Shown: positions 35,115 to 45,568, counted from the stretch's first letter. The stretch: 64,000 bases of DNA from Providencia rettgeri (GCF_023205015.1 NZ_CP096258.1:3100001-3164000); one strand, 5' to 3'. Numbers and translations are program-made. The notes: generated from the letters alone by a model not told the origin.

Positions 35115-36424
35115 TAACCTAACTCCTGGGCTAATTGAGCAAAGACAGTTCCACGCTGCTCAAAACTTTTAAACTGATCCAAACTGGCACATGCAGGGGA
35201 TAACAACACCATGTCCCCCGCTTTTAATTGGGGTGCAATTTGGCGTAAGCTTTGTTCCATCGTCTCAGTTAAGACAGATTTTTCAGGAGCCATATCAGCT
35301 AATGTTTTTCCATCACGGCCAAAGCAGTATAGACGGTAGTTATCAGCAGCAACATATTGTTTTAGTGGTGAAAAATCAGCTGACTTGCCATCACCGCCCA
35401 ATAATAAATAGATATTGCCATCCACATGTAACCCATTTAACGCGGCTTCCGTACTTCCAACATTGGTGGCTTTAGAGTCATTAATCCAGCGTACACCGTT
35501 GTTGAATAACACTAACTCGAAGCGATGTGCTAACCCCGTATACTCTTTCAATACTTGAAGGCACGCTGGGCGAGGAATATTCACGGCATCTGCCAATGCT
35601 AACGCAGCCAACCCATTGAGATAATTATGTTGACCCGTTAAGTGCATTTCGTTGACATCAAACAGCACTTTCCCTTTCGCCACTAACACCCGTTTTTGAG
35701 TATCAAAGAAATAGTCACCACTATTTAAGCCAAAGCTAATGCATTCATCCAATGTATGGTTCGAAGGTAAGGTCAGCGCATCTTGCACGTTAACAATGCA
35801 GTTTTTGGCATTATGATAAATTTTTAATTTCGCATCACGGTACTGCTCTAAGCCTAATGGATATCTATCCATATGATCTTCACTAATATTTAAGACCGTC
35901 GCTGCCGTCGCTTCTAAGCTTGATGTGGTTTCTAATTGGAAGCTTGAAAGCTCTAAAACGTATAAACGATGCCCCGCATTGAGTAATGAAAGTGCGGGCG
36001 TACCAATGTTGCCACCAACACCAACAGAAATACCCGCGGCTTTCGCCATTTCACCCACCAATGATGTGACAGTACTTTTACCATTTGAACCTGTAATGGC
36101 GACAATCGGTGCATCCGCTTCACGGCAAAACAGTTCGATATCACCCACAATTTCGATGCCGTTTTCTGCCGCTTGCTGCAACTGAGGCGTTGCCAACGCA
36201 ATTCCTGGGCTCGCGACAATTAAATCGGCGGCCTGTAGCCAGCTATTATTTAAGCTACCACTGTGGCATTCCACATTTGCCGGGAGTTTGTCTACCCCCG
36301 GTGGTACTGAACGGGTATCCATAACACGCGGCACAACACCGCGAGCAAGGAAAAAGTGAACGCAAGATAGGCCGGTTACCCCCAGCCCAATAATGACTAC
36401 GCTCTTACCCTGATAATCGACCAT
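35114..36424 (-). CDS. murD: UDP-N-acetylmuramoyl-L-alanine--D-glutamate ligase
   Basis: 436 residues. Adds D-Glu. VVIIGLGVTGLSCVHF at the N-terminus, ITGSNGKSTVTSLVGE P-loop, and NDSKATNVGSTEAAL. 1 bp after mraY. Confidence 0.97.
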   Translation of the reverse strand: MVDYQGKSVVIIGLGVTGLSCVHFFLARGVVPRVMDTRSVPPGVDKLPANVECHSGSLNNSWLQAADLIVASPGIALATPQLQQAAENGIEIVGDIELFCREADAPIVAITGSNGKSTVTSLVGEMAKAAGISVGVGGNIGTPALSLLNAGHRLYVLELSSFQLETTSSLEATAATVLNISEDHMDRYPLGLEQYRDAKLKIYHNAKNCIVNVQDALTLPSNHTLDECISFGLNSGDYFFDTQKRVLVAKGKVLFDVNEMHLTGQHNYLNGLAALALADAVNIPRPACLQVLKEYTGLAHRFELVLFNNGVRWINDSKATNVGSTEAALNGLHVDGNIYLLLGGDGKSADFSPLKQYVAADNYRLYCFGRDGKTLADMAPEKSVLTETMEQSLRQIAPQLKAGDMVLLSPACASLDQFKSFEQRGTVFAQLAQELG

Positions 36425-36425
36425 C

Positions 36426-37508
36426 TTAACGCACCTTTAAGGTTGCCAGCCCAATCAGGACTAGCATTAATGAGATAATCCAGAAACGCACGATAACACG
36501 TGGTTCTGGCCAACCCTTCAATTCATAATGGTGGTGAATTGGTGCCATACGGAAAATACGTTGTCCGCGCAATTTAAATGAACCGACTTGTAAAATAACT
36601 GACAGTGTCTCAACGACGAACACACCGCCCATAATCACCAGTAAAAACTCTTGGCGCAGTAATACCGCAATAGTCCCTAGAGCACCGCCAAGTGCCAATG
36701 AGCCAACATCCCCCATAAACACTTGCGCTGGATAAGTGTTAAACCATAAGAAACCTAGCCCTGCCCCCACAATGGCAGTACAGACAATCACCAGTTCACC
36801 TGCATGGGGTAAAAATGGAATATGTAAGTAGCTGGCAAAGTTGACGTTACCTGTTGCCCATGCCACTAATGCAAAGCCTGCGGCAACAAATACCGTTGGC
36901 ATGATAGCTAAGCCATCCAAACCATCTGTGAGGTTTACGGCGTTACTGGTTCCAACAATCACAAAATACGTCAGCAAAATATACAGCATGCCCAGTTGTG
37001 GCATCACATCTTTGAAAAATGGCACGACCAATTGCGTCGCAGGGGTATCTTTACCAATCGCATACATGGAAAAGGCAACAATTAACGCAATCACCGATTG
37101 CCAGAAATATTTCCAACGGGCGATTAAACCACGCGTGTCTTTACGAACCACTTTACGGTAGTCGTCAACAAAACCGACTATGCCATACCCAACAAGCACG
37201 AGCAGAACACACCAAACGTAAGGGTTGTCTAAGCGCGCCCATAGCAACGTTGAAACGGTGATTGAAAATAAAATCAATAACCCGCCCATAGTTGGGGTTC
37301 CACGTTTACTAAAATGAGACTCTGGGCCTTCGTTACGAACGACTTGGCCAATTTGCATTTTTTGCAGGTAAGCAATTAAATGAGGCCCCATCCACAATGC
37401 AATAGCGAGTGCTGTTAGCAAACCGACAATGGCCCTGAACGTCAAATAAGAGAAGACGTTCAGAACAGAAAACTTGTGGACCAACATTTCGGCAAGCCAG
37501 ACTAACAT
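36426..37508 (-). CDS. mraY: phospho-MurNAc-pentapeptide translocase MraY
   Basis: 360 residues from ATG 37508, the E. coli length. A GTG at 37517 is also in frame, but GGAG lies 8 nt before the ATG. Multi-helix membrane enzyme making lipid I. TPTMGGLLI, NAVNLTDGLDGLA, FMGDVGSLALGG and MAPIHHHYE are seen. The start overlaps the murF stop by 7 bp. Confidence 0.97.
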   Translation of the reverse strand: MLVWLAEMLVHKFSVLNVFSYLTFRAIVGLLTALAIALWMGPHLIAYLQKMQIGQVVRNEGPESHFSKRGTPTMGGLLILFSITVSTLLWARLDNPYVWCVLLVLVGYGIVGFVDDYRKVVRKDTRGLIARWKYFWQSVIALIVAFSMYAIGKDTPATQLVVPFFKDVMPQLGMLYILLTYFVIVGTSNAVNLTDGLDGLAIMPTVFVAAGFALVAWATGNVNFASYLHIPFLPHAGELVIVCTAIVGAGLGFLWFNTYPAQVFMGDVGSLALGGALGTIAVLLRQEFLLVIMGGVFVVETLSVILQVGSFKLRGQRIFRMAPIHHHYELKGWPEPRVIVRFWIISLMLVLIGLATLKVR

Positions 37509-38866
37509 TCGAAGCACTCCTTCAATGCATTCACGACATCTTCCATCGCGGAGCTGCGTGAACCTTTAACTAAAATAGAAACAACGTCCTTCTGCTGCGC
37601 TAGCGGAATTAGTCGGGTTAATAAATCTGCTTTCACGGTGAAATGCTCACCACATTCACTAAATTGGCTGATCAACTCACTTAGCTGACCAACACTGAAT
37701 ACTTTGTCTAAACCAGCCTGCTTAGCGGCAACACCAACACGCTGATGGCAATCTTCTGCATAATCGCCCAGCTCCCCCATATCCCCCACCACCAAGATAC
37801 GGTAGCCCGGCATTTTTTCGAGGACATGAATTGCCGCGATCATTGAGCCATCATTGGCATTATAAGTGTCGTCTAATACCACTTTGTGCTCACTTAAGCG
37901 CACGGGATATAAACGCCCTGGTACCGCTTGTGTTTTTGCTAAGCCGTTTTTGATATCTTCTAGGCTAGCACCCACTGAAATCGCCAATGCACTCGCCGCT
38001 AACACATTCGCGATATTATGTAGCCCCGGTAATGGTAAGGTGATATCAACGCTTCCAACAGGGGTATGTAACACAAAATCCGTTGTCAGCTGTTTCACTT
38101 GGATATCAGAAGGATAGAAATCTGCTTTTGCTTGTTGTGTTAACGAGTAATACCAAACGGTTTGGCGTGGCTGAAACTGCCATTTGTCACTGTAGCTATC
38201 AAGGTTAACAATCGCAGTTCCTTCTTCAGGAACACCTTGATAAATTTCACCTTTGGCTGTCGCAACCCCTTCTGGTGAACCAAAGCCCGCTAAGTGCGCA
38301 GCAAATAAATTGTTAACTAACGCGGCTTCTGGTTTGACGATATGGGTTGTATAGGCAATTTCATTTGGGTGATTTGCACCCATTTCTATCACAGCGAAGT
38401 CATCATCATGAGTTAAACGAAACAGTGTCAAAGGCACACCAATATCGTTGTTTAAATTACCGGCGGTATATAAGGTTTTACCACGCTCAGATAAAATGGA
38501 TGCGGTCATTTCTTTAACAGATGTTTTGCCTGAAGAGCCCGTCAAACCAACAATTCGAGCTCTACTTTGCTGACGAACCCATGCCGCTAACTGCCCCATG
38601 GCAATGCGAGTGTCTCGCACGATAACTTGAGGGCAATCCACGTCCAGCTTGCGCTCAACGAGTAACGCTTTCGCCCCCACAGCCACCACTTGCTGTGCAA
38701 AATCATGAGCGTCGAAGCGTTCGCCTTTTAAAGCAATAAAGAGACTGTTTTCAGCAATTTTACGGCTATCCGTACTCACTGCGCTGATCAAGAGCGTTGT
38801 ATCTGGAGCAAATTCAACCTGCCCTTGAGTAATTTGTGCCAGTTGTGCGAGTGTTAGCGAGATCAT
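37502..38866 (-). CDS. murF: UDP-MurNAc-tripeptide--D-Ala-D-Ala ligase
   Basis: 454 residues. Adds the dipeptide made by DdlB. GLTGSSGKTSVKEM P-loop and LDDTYNANDGSM are seen. The ATG overlaps the murE stop by 4 bp and its end overlaps mraY. Confidence 0.96.
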   Translation of the reverse strand: MISLTLAQLAQITQGQVEFAPDTTLLISAVSTDSRKIAENSLFIALKGERFDAHDFAQQVVAVGAKALLVERKLDVDCPQVIVRDTRIAMGQLAAWVRQQSRARIVGLTGSSGKTSVKEMTASILSERGKTLYTAGNLNNDIGVPLTLFRLTHDDDFAVIEMGANHPNEIAYTTHIVKPEAALVNNLFAAHLAGFGSPEGVATAKGEIYQGVPEEGTAIVNLDSYSDKWQFQPRQTVWYYSLTQQAKADFYPSDIQVKQLTTDFVLHTPVGSVDITLPLPGLHNIANVLAASALAISVGASLEDIKNGLAKTQAVPGRLYPVRLSEHKVVLDDTYNANDGSMIAAIHVLEKMPGYRILVVGDMGELGDYAEDCHQRVGVAAKQAGLDKVFSVGQLSELISQFSECGEHFTVKADLLTRLIPLAQQKDVVSILVKGSRSSAMEDVVNALKECFEC

Positions 38867-40350
38867 GCGATTACCCCCAACAGACGGGCTACCGTTAGAC
38901 GGTCTGAGTAATCTAACTTACGGTTGCCAATAATTTGATAATCTTCATGACCTTTACCAGCGATCACAATCATGTCATCAGGGGATGCCTGCAAAATAGT
39001 GTTTGTCACGGCTTCTGGGCGACCCGGAATGGCCAAAGCACGGCTTGAATCTAATAAGCCCGCCATGATGTCGTTGATAATATCAATTGGGTCTTCGCTG
39101 CGTGGGTTATCGTCAGTGATAACGATTTTATCTGCATACTCTTCCGCGGCTGCTCCCATTAGAGGGCGCTTACCTTTGTCACGGTCACCACCGCACCCAA
39201 ATACGCACCAAAGTTGCCCTTTACAATGTAAACGCGCTGCCGCTAAAGCTTTTTCTAATGCGTCTGGGGTATGTGCATAGTCGACAACAACGGTCGGTTT
39301 ATTTGGTGCACTGAACACTTCCATTCGACCGCAAACAGGCGACAATGAAGAGGCCGCCGCAAGCAGTTTATCCAATGGATACTCCATCATTAGCAAGGTT
39401 GCCATTGCAACTAATAAGTTGCTGACATTAAATGCCCCCATCAGTGGGCTTTCGAATGCGCCTTTGCCCCACGTGGAGTCAAAATGAATGGTCGCGCCCT
39501 TATCGTGGTATTCCACTTCAGTGGCCTTCAACCATGGCCCTTGCCAGTTTGCTGGGATACGGTTTTCCATCGTAACAGCGCAGGCTTGTGGTAAACGTTG
39601 TAGCCATTTCAAGCCAATAACATCATCTGCATTAATGATTTGCGATTTTGTATTATGCGTAGAAAACAGTAGCCATTTCGCGGCTTCATAGCTTTCCATA
39701 TCACCGTGATAGTCAAGGTGGTCACGGCTTAAGTTAGTAAACACAGCAGCATCAAACTGTAAATCGGCAACACGCCCTTGCACTAAGCCATGGGAAGACA
39801 CTTCCATCGCGGTTAATGTTGCTTTTTGGTTTAATAATTGGGTCAATTCAAGTTGGATATCTACCGCAGAACCCGTCGTATTTTCACTTGGTGATACATG
39901 GCCTAATAGACCATTGCCCACGGTACCCATTACAGCGCTAGTTTCCCCTAACCCTTGAGCCCACTGAGCAATTAATTGTGTCGTAGTTGTTTTGCCATTA
40001 GTACCGGTCACACCGACAAGTTTCATATTTGCTGATGGCTGCTGATAAAACTTACCTGCAAGGGCTGATAAACGGTTATTTAGGTCATTTAAATAAATAA
40101 CAGGAACGCCATGAACGAAACGGATTTCACCTTCAACAGCTTCATCTTCCGCTTCTGCTATCACAGCAGAAACCCCTTGCGCAATGGCTTGAGGAATATA
40201 GTGTCGCCCATCCGATTGATGGCCTTTTATTGCAATAAACAGATCGCCCGCGGCAGCCTTTCGACTGTCTAGCGTCATCTCACGCAGTGAGATTGGAGTT
40301 GTGCTCACACCAAAGGGTGAGAGAAGATCACAAAGATTACGATCTGCCAC
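38863..40350 (-). CDS. murE: UDP-MurNAc-L-Ala-D-Glu--meso-diaminopimelate ligase
   Basis: 495 residues. VGVTGTNGKTTTTQL P-loop, YAHTPDALEKAL, and ITDDNPRSEDP, where DNPR is the diaminopimelate-specific motif, showing a Gram-negative-type peptide. Overlaps ftsI by 14 bp. Confidence 0.97.
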   Translation of the reverse strand: MADRNLCDLLSPFGVSTTPISLREMTLDSRKAAAGDLFIAIKGHQSDGRHYIPQAIAQGVSAVIAEAEDEAVEGEIRFVHGVPVIYLNDLNNRLSALAGKFYQQPSANMKLVGVTGTNGKTTTTQLIAQWAQGLGETSAVMGTVGNGLLGHVSPSENTTGSAVDIQLELTQLLNQKATLTAMEVSSHGLVQGRVADLQFDAAVFTNLSRDHLDYHGDMESYEAAKWLLFSTHNTKSQIINADDVIGLKWLQRLPQACAVTMENRIPANWQGPWLKATEVEYHDKGATIHFDSTWGKGAFESPLMGAFNVSNLLVAMATLLMMEYPLDKLLAAASSLSPVCGRMEVFSAPNKPTVVVDYAHTPDALEKALAAARLHCKGQLWCVFGCGGDRDKGKRPLMGAAAEEYADKIVITDDNPRSEDPIDIINDIMAGLLDSSRALAIPGRPEAVTNTILQASPDDMIVIAGKGHEDYQIIGNRKLDYSDRLTVARLLGVIA

Positions 40351-42103
40351 TTTTAACCTCTTTTTGACTATTTACAATTTCATTTTGTTCGTTTGGTTGT
40401 AATGCATCGGGTTCAACGTTCATCAATCGTAAAACGCCTCCCATAATCGAACCAAATACAGGCGCAGATATTGCACCACCATAATAACTACCCGCGCTTG
40501 GCTCATTAATAAGCACCACTAACGCATAGCGTGGATTGCTCGCAGGCGCAACACCAGCAGCGTAAGCCAAATATTTATTAATATAACGCCCTTCAGGACC
40601 CACTTTTTTCGCAGTCCCTGTTTTAATAGCAATACGGTAGCCTTTAATCGCTGCTCGTGCTCCCCCGCCTCCGGGTAAAGCCACGCTTTCCATCATATGA
40701 ACCACTGTTCGCATGATTGGTTCAGGAAAAACACGCGTTCCTGACACTGGTGGGTCAACTTTCGTGATGGATAGAGGCCGATAAATACCAAAACTACCAA
40801 TGGTTGCGTAGGCTCGCGCTAACTGTAACGGTGTTACCATTTGCCCGTAGCCAAAAGAAAAGGTGGCCCTATCTAAATCAGACCACCGTGTTTTTTTACT
40901 TGGAAAGATGCCACTACTTTCCCCGACTAACCCCAGATTAGTCGGCTTGCCAAACCCAAAGCGGCTATACACATCCACCAACTCTGTGGCTGGCATCGCT
41001 AACGCCAGTTTAGAAACACCCACGTTACTCGACTTCTGTAAAATCCCAGTGATTGTTAATTCTGCATACCGGGCAACATCTTTGATTTCATGTCCACTAA
41101 TACGATACGGATAAGTATTAAGTACTGTATTTTCTTTGATAATTTTATTATGGAGTGCACTCATAACCACCATCGGCTTTACCGTCGAACCCGGTTCGTA
41201 AATATCCGTAATGGCACGGTTACGCATTGCATCCATTGATGTACCGGTTAAGTTATTTGGGTTGTAGGATGGGCTATTCGCCATCGCTAAAATTTCACCG
41301 GTATGAACATCCACTAAAATTGCCACACCCGATTCAGCTTTGTTTTCCTGCACGCCACGTGTGAGTTCACGGTAAACAATCGATTGAATTCGTTCATCAA
41401 TACTTAATGTCAAATTATGCGCGGCTTGGCTGTCAATAGACGAAATCGTTTCAATTACTCGCCCATTACGGTCTTTACGGACTGTACGTTCGCCCGGTGC
41501 ACCTTTTAACCAACGGTCAAAGCTTTTTTCAACGCCTTCAATGCCTTCGCCATCAATATTTGTTACCCCCAATAAGTGAGCGGTAACTGGGCCTGATGGG
41601 TAATAACGACGAGACTCTTTGCGCAAGTAAATACCCGGTATTTTTAGTTTTTTGACGTAATCGCCAATAGAGGGGTTAACTTGACGCGCTAAATACACAA
41701 AACGGCCTCTTGGATTGGCCGATATTTTGCTCGTAATTTGTTCTAATGGAATTTCAAGTGCGTCTGCCAGTGCTTTCCAGTGTTCGTCATTGCTGATCCC
41801 CCCTTTTTCAAACACCTCTTTGGGGTCTGCCCAAATAGCATTGACTGGCACACTTACCGCCAGTTGCCGCCCTTCTCGGTCGCTGATCATACCTCGAGAG
41901 GTTGCAACTTCTTGCACTCGTAAAGAGCGCATATCGCCTTCTTTCACCAGTTTCTCTGGCGCAATAATTTGCAGATAAGCCACCCGAGTTAGCAACCCTG
42001 CTAACGCCAAGACAATGCATCCGCACAGCAAAATAAAGCGCCAGCGGACAAAGCTGGTGCTTTCTTCTTGTTTCTTGTTTTTCGCTGTTTTTGGTGCTTT
42101 CAT
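40337..42103 (-). CDS. ftsI: septal transpeptidase PBP3
   Basis: 588 residues (E. coli 588). Cytoplasmic tail, one membrane helix (about 24-43), pedestal domain, then transpeptidase with EPGSTVKPM (catalytic Ser in STVK), SSN (KSSNVGVSK) and KTGTAKK. Target of aztreonam-type beta-lactams. Partner of FtsW. Confidence 0.97.
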   Translation of the reverse strand: MKAPKTAKNKKQEESTSFVRWRFILLCGCIVLALAGLLTRVAYLQIIAPEKLVKEGDMRSLRVQEVATSRGMISDREGRQLAVSVPVNAIWADPKEVFEKGGISNDEHWKALADALEIPLEQITSKISANPRGRFVYLARQVNPSIGDYVKKLKIPGIYLRKESRRYYPSGPVTAHLLGVTNIDGEGIEGVEKSFDRWLKGAPGERTVRKDRNGRVIETISSIDSQAAHNLTLSIDERIQSIVYRELTRGVQENKAESGVAILVDVHTGEILAMANSPSYNPNNLTGTSMDAMRNRAITDIYEPGSTVKPMVVMSALHNKIIKENTVLNTYPYRISGHEIKDVARYAELTITGILQKSSNVGVSKLALAMPATELVDVYSRFGFGKPTNLGLVGESSGIFPSKKTRWSDLDRATFSFGYGQMVTPLQLARAYATIGSFGIYRPLSITKVDPPVSGTRVFPEPIMRTVVHMMESVALPGGGGARAAIKGYRIAIKTGTAKKVGPEGRYINKYLAYAAGVAPASNPRYALVVLINEPSAGSYYGGAISAPVFGSIMGGVLRLMNVEPDALQPNEQNEIVNSQKEVKSGRS

Positions 42104-42114
42104 TAGGAACCTTT

Positions 42115-42435
42115 TTATTGCTTAGAAACAATAATTTTTTCTTGTGATGGTTCAACTTGTACCATCTGTAATTTTTCAACCGATAAACGTTCTATTCGGC
42201 TATGGCTCGCAAGGGCATTTTCTTCAAGGATCAGATTGCGCCATTCGATATCTAATAAGTCTTTTTCTTCATACAATTTATCTTTTGCGGCCGTTAACAA
42301 ACGCGTTTCATGTGCGGTAGTCACGACAAAAACGGCACTAATTATAATTGCAGACAATAAAATCAAAGGAACGATGCCATAACGAAATAAATCACGCCCA
42401 ATGACGCGTGCTAGGCTGTGCCTTTCTGGAACCAT
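42115..42435 (-). CDS. ftsL: cell division protein FtsL
   Basis: 106 residues. Short cytoplasmic part, one membrane helix (about 19-37, IVPLILLSAIIISAVFVVTT) and a periplasmic coiled coil (AAKDKLYEEKDLLDIEWRNL). Slightly shorter than in E. coli (121). Overlaps rsmH by one base. Confidence 0.94.
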   Translation of the reverse strand: MVPERHSLARVIGRDLFRYGIVPLILLSAIIISAVFVVTTAHETRLLTAAKDKLYEEKDLLDIEWRNLILEENALASHSRIERLSVEKLQMVQVEPSQEKIIVSKQ

Positions 42436-43388
42436 TATTCCGCCGCCTTTTCAGCAAACCGCAACACGGAACTCCGTGCGCGTGGGTTTTCGTCAATTTC
42501 GTTTTCCGAAGGTTTCATCTTGCCTAAGTCACGTAACTGCGCTGCACCTAACGCTTTAATCTGCGTTTCAGTCAGAGGGATACCTGCTGGTACTGATGGC
42601 CCTTTACTGTTTTTGCGAATAAACCGCTTTACTAACCTGTCTTCCAAAGAATGGAAGCTGATAACCGATAAACGACCTTGTGGCGCTAAAACGTTCATTG
42701 CGCCTTCTAGCGCTTTTTCTATCTCTTCCAATTCACTGTTGATATAAATTCGTATGGCTTGGAAGCTACGCGTCGCTGGGTGTTTGTGCCGATCTTTCAT
42801 CGGACTAACCTTTGCGATTAATTCAGCTAGATGCCGTGTGCGCGTTAATGGCTCTTCTTCTGGGTTATGGTTACGCTCAACAATCGCTCTTGCAATTCGC
42901 TTCGCAAAACGCTCTTCTCCAAAAGTTTTTAAAACCCAAGCAATGTCATCCGCTTCTGCGTCCATCAGCCATTGCTGTGCAGATTGCCCCTTGGTTGGGT
43001 CCATTCGCATATCTAAAGGCCCGTCACGCATAAATGAAAAACCACGCTCTGGGTCATCTAACTGCGGTGAAGAGACGCCTAAATCCAGCAATACGCCATC
43101 AATTTGCCCAACTAAACCTTCTTCTTCCACATACTCTGCAATCGCAGAAAATGGGCCGTGTTTAATCATAAAACGAGGGTCATCAATCGCTTGAGCTGCT
43201 TTTATCGCTTCTGGGTCACGGTCAATGGCGATCAACCGCCCTTGTTCGCCAAGCTGGCTTAATATCAGCCTTGAATGGCCCCCACGACCAAATGTGCCGT
43301 CGATATAAATACCGTTAGGTTTAATGTTTAAGCCATTAACGGCTTCATCTAGTAATACTGTTACGTGTTTAAATTGCTGTTGCGTCAT
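42435..43388 (-). CDS. rsmH: 16S rRNA m4C1402 methyltransferase
   Basis: 317 residues. SAM-dependent; methylates N4 of C1402. HVTVLLDEAVNGL, DGTFGRGGHSRLIL, LLDLGVSSPQLDDPERGFSF and SFHSLEDRLVKRF are diagnostic (MraW family). 2 bp after mraZ. Confidence 0.97.
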   Translation of the reverse strand: MTQQQFKHVTVLLDEAVNGLNIKPNGIYIDGTFGRGGHSRLILSQLGEQGRLIAIDRDPEAIKAAQAIDDPRFMIKHGPFSAIAEYVEEEGLVGQIDGVLLDLGVSSPQLDDPERGFSFMRDGPLDMRMDPTKGQSAQQWLMDAEADDIAWVLKTFGEERFAKRIARAIVERNHNPEEEPLTRTRHLAELIAKVSPMKDRHKHPATRSFQAIRIYINSELEEIEKALEGAMNVLAPQGRLSVISFHSLEDRLVKRFIRKNSKGPSVPAGIPLTETQIKALGAAQLRDLGKMKPSENEIDENPRARSSVLRFAEKAAE

Positions 43389-43390
43389 TA

Positions 43391-43849
43391 TTAAAGTGAC
43401 AAATCCTGTAAGCGGGCTGAAAGTGGTTCATTGGTAAGGCGCTCAGCGGCAATGTCATCTTCCACTTGCTGATACCAAGTTTGTTCATCCCAAAGTTCAA
43501 ATTTATTAATCTGGCCAACCAACATGACCTCTTTTGTTAGCCCTGCATGCTGACGCAATGTATTGGCTAACAAAAGACGCCCCGCGTTGTCCATTTGACA
43601 TTCACTTGCATGGCCCAGTAACAGCCGTTGCACGCGTCGTTCCGCTGGGTTCATCGTCGATAACCGAGAAAGTTTTTCTTCGATAATCTCCCACTCCGGT
43701 AAGGTATAAAGCAGTAGGCACGGCTGGTGAAGGTCAATGGTACAGACCATTTGCCCTTTCGATTCCTCGTTCAGCATACCTCGGTAACGAGTCGGCACGG
43801 TTAGACGCCCTTTGCTGTCGAGATTAACCAGTGTTGCCCCACGAAACAT
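43391..43849 (-). CDS. mraZ: transcriptional regulator MraZ
   Basis: 152 residues. Two SpoVT-AbrB-like halves, with DSKGRLTVPTRYR and DNAGRLLLANTLR. Represses its own dcw promoter by binding direct repeats upstream. First gene of the division cluster. Confidence 0.97.
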   Translation of the reverse strand: MFRGATLVNLDSKGRLTVPTRYRGMLNEESKGQMVCTIDLHQPCLLLYTLPEWEIIEEKLSRLSTMNPAERRVQRLLLGHASECQMDNAGRLLLANTLRQHAGLTKEVMLVGQINKFELWDEQTWYQQVEDDIAAERLTNEPLSARLQDLSL

Positions 43850-43880
43850 ACCCGATTATACCCCTTTTATTTTCAACTCA

Positions 43881-43915
43881 CCCACTTTACCCCACAATTC
43901 ACCACAATTCACCAC
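43881..43915 (-). promoter_or_regulatory. MraZ box: four 10-bp direct repeats
   Basis: Four CCAC/CCCAC cores at 43881, 43891, 43901 and 43911 on the plus strand, read as (T/A)GTGG(G/T)G on the minus strand, with exact 10-bp spacing. Matches the known MraZ operator of spaced TGGGN repeats. Overlaps the expected transcript start. Confidence 0.88.
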
Positions 43916-43921
43916 ATATAA

Positions 43922-43951
43922 AGTTTACGAATGGTATGAAAACGTTGTCAA
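43922..43951 (-). promoter_or_regulatory. dcw (mraZ) promoter
   Basis: A consensus -35 TTGACA (43946-43951) and TAAACT as -10 (43922-43927) with 18-bp spacing on the minus strand, immediately upstream of the MraZ boxes. Confidence 0.65.
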
Positions 43952-44447
43952 GCCAGTCGCTCTCAGCTTTAGCTTTATTTACAGAACAATTCAGAAAAAA
44001 TAAGAATAGGTAAAATATAACTTGGAAAGAAAATGGGAAATAACAGGTTGATATAATTAATATATTTTATAGAGTGCAACTTAAATAAGCGTGATCACTA
44101 TAGATTGCTGCAAAATCATACAAATCATCATAAATTCAACTTATGTCTCATTTTTAATCAGTATATCTTGTACCGGTAATTTACTTTTATTGAGTCCTCG
44201 AATAATCGTTAATATCTAGCAATGATAAAATCACCTCGAAAGAAAAATAAAATCATTAGATATCAACACAATAAATAACTGTTTTAATAAACAGTGTTTA
44301 ATTTTAAATATTTATCGCACGAATCAATAATACAGCCACAATAAATTTGTATTAATTTCATCATCCAATTTAGCTTTCATTTTAAAATCAGCAATAAATA
44401 TATTAAGATAAATCCTAAAGTTAAATATTTACCAACTTTTAGCCTAT
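43952..44447. other. AT-rich gap between mraZ and cra
   Basis: About 500 bp, very AT-rich, with short runs of A and T and no convincing open frame or hairpin. Any additional dcw regulatory sites are not recognisable by eye. Confidence 0.5.
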
Positions 44448-44475
44448 AAAAAAAAAGCCCCTACAAGGTAGGGGC
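44448..44475 (-). terminator. cra terminator
   Basis: GCCCCTAC-CTT-GTAGGGGC followed by nine T on the minus strand. Confidence 0.92.
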
Positions 44476-44554
44476 CGTTATATTACTCATTATTGTGACT
44501 AACATCACTCATTATCGTGTAAATATTCGCAGTTCGATTAAAGTTAGGTCTGTT

Positions 44555-45568
44555 TTATGACAACTTACGACCTAAACTTCCACGGCGACATAAATCACGA
44601 CGAATACGAGTAATACCCGCTTCTGGCTTTTGCTTTTCATCAAGGCTGGCAAGTACCAATTCTAAAATACGTTCAGCGATATCTCTGTGACGCTGTGCAA
44701 GGGACAGCACTGGGCATTCAAGAAAATCTAATAACTCGTTATCACCAAATGTGGCAATAACCATGTGCTCAGGTAAACGACCACTACGCTTCAACGCAAC
44801 ATCCAAGACACCTTGTAGTAAGGAAAATGATGTTGTAAATAACGCGTCTGGCATCTCATTACCGCTATCCAGCCAATGCGCAAACACCTCTGCGGCTGAA
44901 TCTCGTTCATAGCTATTTGCATACAGGTAATCAATCTTACGCGGATCTTCATTCCACGCCTTACGGAAACCTTGTTCGCGTAAATAGCTGACTGACAGTT
45001 CAGGTAACGCCCCTAAATACAACACTGACTCAGCTTTAAATTTACGCAATTCTGCTGAAATCATGAAAGCATCTTCTTGGTCATCACCAACGACACTAAT
45101 AAAGTGTTCTTTTTCAAGGGCTCTATCAAGTGCGATAATCGGTAATGAACGATTCGCCCAGCGCTGATAAAACGGGTGCTCTGGCGGTAATGCTGTCGAG
45201 ACAATAATCGCATCAACTTGCCGCTGTAAAAGGTGCTCAACACAACGGATTTCATTGTCGGGTTGGTCTTCTGAGCACGCTATCAGCAATTGATAACCAC
45301 GTTGACGCGCCTGCCTTTCAAGGTAATTTGCTATACGGGTATAGCTCGTATTTTCCAAGTCAGGGATCACTAACCCAATCGAACGGGTTCGCCCTGCTCG
45401 TAGCCCCGCAGCAACTGCATTTGGATGGTAATTGTGTTCTCTGACGACTGCCATCACTTTTTCTACAGTTTTATCGCTGACTCGATACTGCTTGGCCTTG
45501 CCGTTGATCACATAACTAGCCGTTGTGCGGGAAACACCCGCTAGACGGGCTATCTCATCCAGTTTCAC
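44555..45568 (-). CDS. cra: catabolite repressor/activator Cra (FruR)
   Basis: 337 residues. LacI-family regulator of carbon flow, responding to fructose phosphates. Helix-turn-helix VKLDEIARLAGVSRTTASYV with hinge, then a periplasmic-binding-protein-like core. The frame is open to 45607, but the GTG at 45568 (VKLDEIA) has GAGG 5 nt upstream and fits E. coli MKLDEIA. Its GTG start is worth noting. Confidence 0.95.
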   Translation of the reverse strand: MKLDEIARLAGVSRTTASYVINGKAKQYRVSDKTVEKVMAVVREHNYHPNAVAAGLRAGRTRSIGLVIPDLENTSYTRIANYLERQARQRGYQLLIACSEDQPDNEIRCVEHLLQRQVDAIIVSTALPPEHPFYQRWANRSLPIIALDRALEKEHFISVVGDDQEDAFMISAELRKFKAESVLYLGALPELSVSYLREQGFRKAWNEDPRKIDYLYANSYERDSAAEVFAHWLDSGNEMPDALFTTSFSLLQGVLDVALKRSGRLPEHMVIATFGDNELLDFLECPVLSLAQRHRDIAERILELVLASLDEKQKPEAGITRIRRDLCRRGSLGRKLS

